Below the pieces are notes generated by a model. That model saw nothing but the letters and a program-made list of their open reading frames with translations, was not told the origin of the DNA and did not search any database. DNA of 55,933 nucleotides from Bacteroidales bacterium. Its GTDB lineage: Bacteria; Bacteroidota; Bacteroidia; Bacteroidales; Muribaculaceae. Both the position numbers and the translations under genes were made by a program. Within the stretch, counting starts at the first letter, position 1. Every line of letters starts with the position of its first letter. The stretch spans positions 1 through 55,933 of the forward strand of contig DXXK01000084.1 of NCBI GenBank assembly GCA_019416425.1. Reading direction: 5' to 3'. Below are positions 49,394 to 55,933 of this stretch, one piece after another.

Positions 49394-50181
49394 AGCCAAT
49401 AATCACAAATCTGTAATGTCAGAACATACGTGAGAATCAAGGGTACTATTTCTAAACTGCAAAGGTAGTACAAAAAAAGCAACCAAGACGAAGAATGATT
49501 GAAAAAAATGCGGATTCCTTTGAAGATGAACATTATTTTGCCCATAATGAACACACAAGCGGCCATAATCAGCAAAATCCATGTCCACTCGGGACGCACC
49601 ATTACCAGGAGTGCGATGGGGAAAAACAGGACGGCCTCCAGCGCCGCGGCCGCGGCCGCGCCGCGCACCCACATTGCCGCCTGCCGGGCCTCGCGGAACA
49701 CGTACCCCGACACCCAGTAGGCCAGCTGCATCGCGCCGTTGTACAGCAGGCACATGGCGGTGCAGATACCGATGCCGATTGTAGGAGCATCGGGAACGTC
49801 GGGGCTGTTGACGGGACTGCAGGGGTTGAAGCATCTGACCGCCGACCACAGCAGCACTCCCGCCGAGACAGTCCACATCAGGTTCAGAAGCACCAGGAAG
49901 GTGGTCTCGCGAACGGTCTCGTCGAAGACATTCCCGCGCTCGCGTGTGGCCACAAGGTCCGCCACCACAGCCTTCCAGTAACGCGGACTGTTGCGCATGC
50001 AGAAACCCACCAGACAGAATATCGCCGCCAGACCCAGATATATCCATGACATGCCGTCCGATGTCGGAGCGGGCGCAGGTGCCGTCACGACCGGATTCTC
50101 AATGACAAAGCCTACGATCTCCTCGCCGGCGGCTATACTGTCCGGACCCATTCCCGGCAGCCATGGGGGTGTTACAGCCAT
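49390..50181 (-). CDS. DUF4271 integral membrane protein
   Basis: A 263-aa protein with about six or seven membrane helices (YLGLAAIFCLVGFCM, TFLVLLNLMWTVSAGVLLWSAV, IGIGICTAMCLLYNGAMQLAYWV, AAAAALEAVLFFPIALLVMV, WILLIMAACVFIMGKIMFI, LLFLYYLCSLEIVPLILTYVL). It is a Bacteroidota-specific family of unknown function that regularly precedes hemD. It overlaps the upstream epimerase gene by 10 bp and hemD by 4 bp, so translation is coupled on both sides. Confidence 0.82.
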   Translation of the reverse strand: MAVTPPWLPGMGPDSIAAGEEIVGFVIENPVVTAPAPAPTSDGMSWIYLGLAAIFCLVGFCMRNSPRYWKAVVADLVATRERGNVFDETVRETTFLVLLNLMWTVSAGVLLWSAVRCFNPCSPVNSPDVPDAPTIGIGICTAMCLLYNGAMQLAYWVSGYVFREARQAAMWVRGAAAAAALEAVLFFPIALLVMVRPEWTWILLIMAACVFIMGKIMFIFKGIRIFFNHSSSWLLFLYYLCSLEIVPLILTYVLTLQICDYWL

Positions 50182-51179
50182 TTCTCTTCCTTATACCAGT
50201 TTATCGCCTTGGCAATGCCTTCCTGCAGCGGTGTGGCCGCCAGGAATCCGAAGTCGCGCTGCGCCTTGTCGGTCCGGACACTCCAGTTACGCTGCTTCAT
50301 GATGCGGTACTTGTCGCGGTTTAGCGTCGAGGGCTTGTTGCGGGCCACGCCTATCTTCTCGGCCACAGCGCTGACCACCCGGACAGCCCACAGCGGCATG
50401 CGCAGCGGAAGCACGAACCGCCGGCCCATACACTCCTTGGTGAACTTACGGAACTCCGCCTGCGAATACGCCCGGGGTTCGGAAATGTCGTATACTTCCT
50501 TGACGGAAGCCTTCTCCAGCGCCTTGTAGACGGCACAGGCCAGGTCCTCGACGTAGATGAACGTCAGCATCTGGCGTCGGTATCCCACCGAGAAATCGAA
50601 TCCCTTGGCGATGCTCTTGAACATCAGGAAATAGTCGTGGTCGCGAGGACCGTAGATTCCCGTGGGGCGGAATATGATGTAGGGCAGCTCGTCGGACTGC
50701 AGCCAGACCTCCGCCTTGAGCTTGGAGGCGCCGTAACGGGTGTTGGGACGGGGGATCATCGTCTCGTCGAAGGGAGTGTAGCCCCTCTCGTCGCCCGCGC
50801 CCATGGCCGACAGACTGCTCATGTACAGGAATTTATCCGGGACCATGTCGGTACGCTTCAGCGCCTCGGTGAAACGGCGCAGATAGTCGTAGTTGATACG
50901 ATTGAAGTCGGCGTAGGTCTTGACCTTAGTGGCGCCTAAGTTGTAGACTATCCAGTCCCATTTCCCCTCGGGCATGGCCTGACGCAGGGTCGCGTCCAGG
51001 GTATCCGGTTTGTCAAAGTCAAACTCCACGAACCGGATGCGCCCGTCGGTCAGATATTTACGCGAGGTCGAGGCACGGACTCCGGCCCATACCTCGCAAC
51101 CCAGGTCCAGTCCCCGCTGAACCAGAAAACCGCCTACGAAGCCTCCGGCTCCTACAACCAATACTTTCTTGTTATCCAT
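50172..51179 (-). CDS. NAD(P)-dependent epimerase/dehydratase
   Basis: A 335-aa extended short-chain dehydrogenase; an in-frame ATG at 51185 is a close alternative start. The Rossmann loop is VVGAGGFVGGFLV, then RIRFVEFDFDKPDTL. The active-site pair is YGASKLKAE (YxxxK), with IFRPTGIYGPRDHDYFLMFK after it. Substrate is probably a nucleotide sugar, or an isoprenoid-type lipid as in some Bacteroidota relatives; the sequence does not decide. It lies 28 bp after the deacetylase gene and overlaps DUF4271. Confidence 0.85.
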   Translation of the reverse strand: MDNKKVLVVGAGGFVGGFLVQRGLDLGCEVWAGVRASTSRKYLTDGRIRFVEFDFDKPDTLDATLRQAMPEGKWDWIVYNLGATKVKTYADFNRINYDYLRRFTEALKRTDMVPDKFLYMSSLSAMGAGDERGYTPFDETMIPRPNTRYGASKLKAEVWLQSDELPYIIFRPTGIYGPRDHDYFLMFKSIAKGFDFSVGYRRQMLTFIYVEDLACAVYKALEKASVKEVYDISEPRAYSQAEFRKFTKECMGRRFVLPLRMPLWAVRVVSAVAEKIGVARNKPSTLNRDKYRIMKQRNWSVRTDKAQRDFGFLAATPLQEGIAKAINWYKEEKWL

Positions 51180-51207
51180 CGTCATCTCTTCTTTGTCACG
51201 GCCGCTG

Positions 51208-51822
51208 CTACAGCAGACGGAATTCATAACCCTCGCTGACCAGCCAGTCCAGCGCGCGGGGCAACGCAGTCTCGAGCCGGGGCCAGCTCTTCAGCGAATC
51301 GTGGAACACCACCACCGATCCGTCGCGGACATAACGCTTGACGTTATCCACCACCTGATCGGCGTTGAGACGCTTGCTGTAGTCGCGCGTCACCACGTCG
51401 AACATCACGATGCGGAACTGCTCGTGCAGCGCCCACGTCTGGCGGGGACGAAGCCATCCATGCGGTGGCCGGAACAGGTCGCTGTCGATGTATTGACGCG
51501 CCTCGGCCACGTCGCGCAGATAGCTGCGCCGCGGCAGCCTCAATCCCTGCACGTGGTGCATGGTGTGGTTGCCTACGCGATGGCCGCGACGGCGCACCTC
51601 CTCGTAAAGTTCCGGATACCTGCGCACGTTGTCGCCTACCATAAAGAACGTAGCCTTGATGCCGTAACGGTCCAGGACGTCGAGCACCCACGGCGTAACA
51701 TCTGGTATCGGTCCGTCATCGAACGTCAGGTAGACGGCATGGCGATGCTTCGGTTCGTGGAACCGGAACACGCCGCCCGGCACGGTGAGCCGGAATGCCA
51801 TCGGGGGTCGCTCCAACAACAT
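51208..51822 (-). CDS. Polysaccharide deacetylase (NodB fold)
   Basis: A 204-aa protein with a catalytic Asp-containing motif YLTFDDGPIPDVT, the metal-binding motif GHRVGNHTMHHVQG (HxxxH type) and the RPPHGWLRPRQ motif. The last parts are VVTRDYSKRLN and GSVVVFHDSLKS. It removes N- or O-acetyl groups from a glycan such as peptidoglycan or a surface polysaccharide. No signal peptide or anchor is visible, so it is probably cytoplasmic or membrane-associated, as in other short members. It lies 8 bp after the DUF2723 gene. Confidence 0.88.
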   Translation of the reverse strand: MLLERPPMAFRLTVPGGVFRFHEPKHRHAVYLTFDDGPIPDVTPWVLDVLDRYGIKATFFMVGDNVRRYPELYEEVRRRGHRVGNHTMHHVQGLRLPRRSYLRDVAEARQYIDSDLFRPPHGWLRPRQTWALHEQFRIVMFDVVTRDYSKRLNADQVVDNVKRYVRDGSVVVFHDSLKSWPRLETALPRALDWLVSEGYEFRLL

Positions 51823-51830
51823 GGCTGCGG

Positions 51831-54800
51831 TTACTCGCCGTGGTTGCTGATATAGATGTCGTGCAGCCGCTTGCTGCGTGCCATGTCAACCGCCTTGATG
51901 TCGGGGTCGGCATTGACAGCATCACGCGGCACGCCGTACTCCACATATTGCTCGACAGCTCCGTAGAATATCGAGTCCAGCACCTTGTCGTCGTCCGATG
52001 CCTTGGCGTACTCATCGGGAGTCATCTTGGCCAGGCGGTTCACTATACGTGCCACCTCGGCCAGCTCAGCCACATAGTCGTCGGTAGTGGCGGCGCTGTC
52101 GGCACCCCCACCGCCGCTTCCGTAGGCGCGGTTATAGAAGTCCTTGAGCACAGCCTCGGTGTAGCCTGTGGTCTTGAGCAGGTTGTCCAGCCATTTGCCG
52201 TCACCGCCGAATCGGCGGTACAGCTCGATGAAACGGTAGTACTGATAGGGCATCAGGCCGGTCTCCATCGTGGCCGACGCATGGCCGAACTGCTGGTTCA
52301 GCATCGCGCCGTAACGCAGGTACTCCGCCATGCGCGTCATCTGTCGCTTCAGGATCTGGACGGCCTTCTGCTTAAGCTTCGGGTCGTTCATCAGCTCGCC
52401 TAATGTGCCGTAGATCTCGGGCAGCGTCAGCGCGACGGTCATGTTGTAGGGAGCTGTACGCTCAGACAGATTCTTGTCCATCAGGTCGGCCACACGGAGC
52501 GCCTCCTTGTACCTGCCCTCGTCGAGCAATGCCGATGCGACGTCCAGCATGGACGTGCGGGTGGAGATCAGCATGCGGCGCGCGGTCTCGTCGAAGTATG
52601 GAACGCGTCCCTGCGTGTCGGCGCCGCCCCAGCGGTATTTCGTCACCACGGGATATGCCCTGTCGGTGCGGGCAGGCAGACCCGGCTGGATGGTGGGCAG
52701 CAGCTGGTGTACCATACCGGTGGAGGCCAGATAGTCCGTCATGCCCAGATGGTATTCGTTACCCACGGTCATGCACCAGTAGATGGGACGGGGCCAGCCC
52801 TCGGCGGCGTTGGTAGCGATGATGTCCAGCATCAGCAGCTCGCCCAGGCTTATGTATCCCTTGTTGCGGTAGGAGTCAGTACCGGCCAGGTCAATCACGA
52901 TCTCGTTCACGAGCCGGGCGGTGTCCTGCGGAGCCACCAGACCACGGTCCACTACGGCCTTCTTGTCGATAGGAATCTTGACAACCGAGCTCTGCAGCAT
53001 GGGGTAGTTATAGACCTCGTCGATGCTCTGGCCCTTATAGAGGAGCTTCAGGCTCTCGAGCAGGTCGGCGGGAGCGGTCTCACGTCCGGGAATCACCACA
53101 TCCATGCGTCCGTAGGCTATATCCTCGGGCTTGGCGGTGAAATGTATCGGCTCGGCGTCGTAGCTCCGCTGGCGCATCTGGTTGGCGTACCAGTCACTGG
53201 CCAGATAGCTCAGGTTGACGATCTTCACGTCGGGACGCACGCCCTCCACCTCCTGGGCATACCATAGGGGGAAGGTGTCGTTGTCACCGTTACAGAAGAC
53301 TATGGCGTTAGGTTCGAGGCTGTTCAGATAATTGATCGCGAAGTCACGCGCGGCGTAACGTCCGCTGCGGTCGTGGTCGTCCCAGGTCTGCGACACCATC
53401 TGCAACGGCACGGCGATGCCGATGACGCATGCGAAGACAGCGGCATACAGGCTCTGCTTCCTGGTACGGCCCATAGCCTTTCGGAACAGCCACCACAGTC
53501 CGGCAACACCGATTCCGATCCATATGGCGAAGGCGTAGAAGCTTCCGGCAAACGCATAGTCACGCTCGCGCGGCTGCATCGGGGGCTGGTTCAGGTAGAG
53601 GACGATGGCTATGCCTGTCATGAAGAACAGGAAGAACACCACCCAGAACTGCTCGATGCCGCGACGTCCCTTGAACGCCTGCCACAGCAGCCCGACCAGT
53701 CCTAAGATCAACGGCAGCATGTAGTATACGTTGTGGCCCTGGTTCTCTTTGCCCAGCTCGGCCGGCAACAGCGACTGGTCGCCCAGACGAGTGTTGTCCC
53801 ACGCCGGAATGCCGGTGATCCAGTTGCCGGCGTCAAGCTCGCCCTGCTGGTTCAGGATGTCGTTCTGACGGCCCGCGAAGTTCCACATGAAGTAACGCCA
53901 GTACATGTGGTTCAACTGATAGTTCAAGAAGTACTCCAGGTTCTGGCTGTAGGTCGGGCGGTAAGCCATGCGCGCGGGATACTGCACCATTCCGCCGGGA
54001 GTCAGGTAGGGCTGCTGCTGGTAGTCGAACTCGGGGACCTTCTCGCCCGTATCCTCGTCGATGGCGTGTATCTCCTTGATATTGGCATCCGTGGTGTCCA
54101 GACGTACCCAGTAGGGATAATACGCGCGGTGCTGACGGCTGTAGATTCGCGGAAACAGCATGTTCAGCTCCGGATTCATCTTGTACTCCGCCTTGTAGTC
54201 ACGTTTCACGTAGTAATCGCCGCCACGCTGCGCCCGACTGTTGTTCTTGGCCATGTCCTCGACGGTCAGGAACCCTTCGGACGACTTCGGAGTGCCGTTC
54301 TTGACGCCCTTGGCGTACTGGGGCTTTCCTTTCTCGATTATCTGCGCGTACTCATAGCTGCGCATCATCATCGGAGTGCCGTCGTCGTTCTGCGAGATGG
54401 TGTCCAGACGCGAGCCTACAACCTTGCGCATAGTGCTGGAGTTGAGGGTCTCGCCGTAGAGCAGAGGATTCTCGCCGTATTGCTCGCGGTTCAGATAGGT
54501 AGACAGGTCGAACACATTGTCCGGCGAGTTCTGGTTCATCGGTGTGTCGGCAGTGGAACGGATCAGAATCAACGCATAGCTGGAGTAACCCACAAAGATC
54601 ACGGCCATGCTCCACATCGTGACGTTGAGCCAACGGACATTGAGCGGCCGGAAGTAAGGCAGCCAGAGGTAAGCCGCGAGGCCTGCCATGAGGATCCAGC
54701 CCAGCAACCAGCCCGAGCCCATGAAGAGAGTGCCGCTGAAGAATACAGCCAGCAGCACGCTGATTCGAATCAGGTTGGCCGACTTCTGACGCCGAAGCTC

Positions 54801-55649
54801 ATACAGTGCCCAGCCGAAGGAAGCCAGCATAACGATCACATAGATCAAGGCTCCGCTGTTGAAGCTCATGCCCATGCCGTTGACACAGGCAAGCTCGAAC
54901 CTCTGGGCCATCTTGATGAAGCCCGGTACCATTCCGAACAGAACCAACGCGATGATCACGAAACTTATGAACAAGGCTATCAAAGCCTGCACTGCACTGA
55001 TGTTCTTCCATTTGCGGAACACGAATACCAGGACGATGGCGGGAATACAAAGTAGGTTCAGCAAATGCACGGCGATGCTGACACCGATAATATAAGCTAT
55101 CAATATCAGATAACGGTCGGAGCGAGGCTCGTCGGCATGGTCTTCCCATTTAAGGATCAACCAGAATACAAGAGCGGTACAGAATGACGAGAATGCGTAT
55201 ACCTCACCTTCGACTGCCGAGAACCAGAATGTATCCGACCATGTATATGCCAATGCACCGACTACGCCTGAGCCCATTATGACCAGATACTTGCCCAGGC
55301 TTATCTCCTTCTTGCTCTTGTCAGAGACGATCAGACGGCGCACAAGGTGCGTTATGGTCCAGAACAGTAGCAGGATCGTCAATGCCGACAGCAGACCGCT
55401 CATAGCGTTGACCATGACGGAAACATGCGCAGGGTCGGTAGCGAAATTAGCAAAAAATCGCGCCGTCAACATGAAGATGGGGTTGCCCGGCGGGTGACCG
55501 ATTTCAAGCTTGTCTGCTTGGATAATAAACTCGCCGCAATCCCAGTAGCTGGCAGTGGGCTCCAATGTCAGCCAATACGTCACCAAAGCGATAACGAAGA
55601 CCGCCCAGCCGGTGATATTGTTGACCAACTGATACTTTTTGCTTATCAT
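51831..55649 (-). CDS. DUF2723 membrane protein (O-mannosyltransferase-like), 1272 aa
   Basis: An inner-membrane protein of the GT-C-like DUF2723 family. The family signature is near the N-terminus: TLEPTASYWDCGEFIIQADKLEIGHPPGNPIFML. There are about eleven hydrophobic helices up to residue about 700 (for example VSIAVHLLNLLCIPAIVLVFVF, LAVFFSGTLFMGSGWLLGWIL). The large periplasmic C-terminal region has AIVFCNGDNDTFPLWYAQEVEGVRPDVKIVNLSYLASDWY and ends with TPR-like helices. It probably transfers sugars from lipid carriers to proteins or glycans, as Bacteroidales O-glycosylation would need, but this is inferred. It heads a six-gene operon. Confidence 0.85.
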   Translation of the reverse strand: MISKKYQLVNNITGWAVFVIALVTYWLTLEPTASYWDCGEFIIQADKLEIGHPPGNPIFMLTARFFANFATDPAHVSVMVNAMSGLLSALTILLLFWTITHLVRRLIVSDKSKKEISLGKYLVIMGSGVVGALAYTWSDTFWFSAVEGEVYAFSSFCTALVFWLILKWEDHADEPRSDRYLILIAYIIGVSIAVHLLNLLCIPAIVLVFVFRKWKNISAVQALIALFISFVIIALVLFGMVPGFIKMAQRFELACVNGMGMSFNSGALIYVIVMLASFGWALYELRRQKSANLIRISVLLAVFFSGTLFMGSGWLLGWILMAGLAAYLWLPYFRPLNVRWLNVTMWSMAVIFVGYSSYALILIRSTADTPMNQNSPDNVFDLSTYLNREQYGENPLLYGETLNSSTMRKVVGSRLDTISQNDDGTPMMMRSYEYAQIIEKGKPQYAKGVKNGTPKSSEGFLTVEDMAKNNSRAQRGGDYYVKRDYKAEYKMNPELNMLFPRIYSRQHRAYYPYWVRLDTTDANIKEIHAIDEDTGEKVPEFDYQQQPYLTPGGMVQYPARMAYRPTYSQNLEYFLNYQLNHMYWRYFMWNFAGRQNDILNQQGELDAGNWITGIPAWDNTRLGDQSLLPAELGKENQGHNVYYMLPLILGLVGLLWQAFKGRRGIEQFWVVFFLFFMTGIAIVLYLNQPPMQPRERDYAFAGSFYAFAIWIGIGVAGLWWLFRKAMGRTRKQSLYAAVFACVIGIAVPLQMVSQTWDDHDRSGRYAARDFAINYLNSLEPNAIVFCNGDNDTFPLWYAQEVEGVRPDVKIVNLSYLASDWYANQMRQRSYDAEPIHFTAKPEDIAYGRMDVVIPGRETAPADLLESLKLLYKGQSIDEVYNYPMLQSSVVKIPIDKKAVVDRGLVAPQDTARLVNEIVIDLAGTDSYRNKGYISLGELLMLDIIATNAAEGWPRPIYWCMTVGNEYHLGMTDYLASTGMVHQLLPTIQPGLPARTDRAYPVVTKYRWGGADTQGRVPYFDETARRMLISTRTSMLDVASALLDEGRYKEALRVADLMDKNLSERTAPYNMTVALTLPEIYGTLGELMNDPKLKQKAVQILKRQMTRMAEYLRYGAMLNQQFGHASATMETGLMPYQYYRFIELYRRFGGDGKWLDNLLKTTGYTEAVLKDFYNRAYGSGGGGADSAATTDDYVAELAEVARIVNRLAKMTPDEYAKASDDDKVLDSIFYGAVEQYVEYGVPRDAVNADPDIKAVDMARSKRLHDIYISNHGE

Positions 55650-55681
55650 TATAAGTTGCTTATGCAGTTATTCATAGCTAA

Positions 55682-55697
55682 GTCAGCAAATGCTGAC
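55682..55697. promoter_or_regulatory. Perfect palindrome at the start of the DUF2723 transcript
   Basis: GTCAGCA-AA-TGCTGAC is a 7-bp perfect inverted repeat. It lies at about +5 to +21 of the predicted leftward transcript and 33 bp before the ATG. An operator or a 5' stem-loop is equally possible. Confidence 0.5.
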
Positions 55698-55708
55698 AAT
55701 TCAATCTG

Positions 55709-55740
55709 CAAAATTACAAAATTCCCACCAACTCCACAAA
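55709..55740 (-). promoter_or_regulatory. TTTG-N20-TAATTTTG promoter of the DUF2723-hemD operon
   Basis: On the minus strand TTTG (55740-55737) is 20 bp from TAATTTTG (55716-55709). Transcription would begin near 55702, 53 bp before the ATG at 55649. Confidence 0.88.
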
Positions 55741-55789
55741 TAAAAAGTTAATTCCGACCTGTCATACGGGTCGGACGAGTCAGACCTAT

Positions 55790-55822
55790 ACAAAAAAAAA
55801 GGGACTCGTTTCCGAGTCCCTT
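55790..55822 (-). terminator. rRNA operon terminator
   Basis: On the minus strand GGGACTCG pairs with CGAGTCCC around GAAA, followed by a run of nine T. It lies directly after the 5S rRNA. Confidence 0.95.
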
Positions 55823-55825
55823 CGT

Positions 55826-55933
<108 letters not shown>

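Overview
The window looks like a high-GC member of the Bacteroidales (Bacteroidota). The signs are a type V (Mfa/FimA-type) pilus operon, secreted proteins with type IX secretion C-terminal signals, many Bacteroidota-only families (DUF3868, DUF4906, DUF5106, DUF2723, DUF4271), genes without clear Shine-Dalgarno sequences, and repeated TTTG-N20-TAnnTTTG promoters (the Bacteroides -33/-7 type). A Muribaculaceae- or Prevotella-like gut organism is plausible, but the sequence alone does not settle the genus. The right edge stops inside a 5S rRNA gene and the left edge is an inverted fold-back of two paralogous genes. Both are common places for an assembly to break, so the window may be a whole metagenomic contig.

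Layout. 1-10385: two head-to-head truncated DUF3868/OmpA-like genes, then a pilus operon (Mfa1-type stalk subunit, Mfa2/FimB-type anchor, an accessory subunit, a 1136-aa DUF4906 tip protein and a thioredoxin-fold DUF5106 lipoprotein). 10386-14708: a candidate small RNA, a type IX-secreted repeat protein, a DUF3108 protein and two divergent tRNA genes (Pro-GGG, Asp-GTC). 14709-22047: aroQ, an O-methyltransferase, rbfA and a LolC/E-like permease, then an Lrp/AsnC regulator with twin operators, a large YfhO-like membrane protein, a small unknown protein and xerD. 22242-29889: a more degraded accessory stretch with a beta-barrel protein, a secreted protein, two convergent AAA-ATPase/PD-(D/E)XK paralogues (one with a catalytic-site change, one with a nonsense codon), an orphan sorting-signal remnant and a TPR/HTH membrane regulator split by an in-frame TAA. 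29962-34629: a leftward beta-galactosidase-galK-galM operon for galactoside breakdown. 34882-37714: sigma-54 activator, lptE, a small repeat-like protein and secG. 37782-42522: nadK and a CBS protein, divergent from pdxJ-exbB-exbD-tonB-coiled coil. 42519-45543: miaB and a CoA transferase. 45649-55649: a leftward six-gene operon (DUF2723, deacetylase, epimerase, DUF4271, hemD, receiver/PEP-synthase-like protein). 55790-55933: rRNA operon end.

Most of the window is conserved housekeeping: envelope biogenesis (LptE, SecG, Tol/Ton, LolC/E-like), cofactor synthesis (PdxJ, NadK, HemD) and RNA modification or ribosome maturation (MiaB, RbfA). The accessory and variable parts are the pilus operon with its left junction and the 22.9-29.9 kb stretch. 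I did not find a CRISPR array, a prophage, an insertion sequence or a clear defence island. The least explained items are the candidate small RNA, the attenuator-like hairpin inside the pilus operon, the twin Lrp operators, the receiver/ATP-grasp fusion protein, and the cluster of genes carrying inactivating changes.
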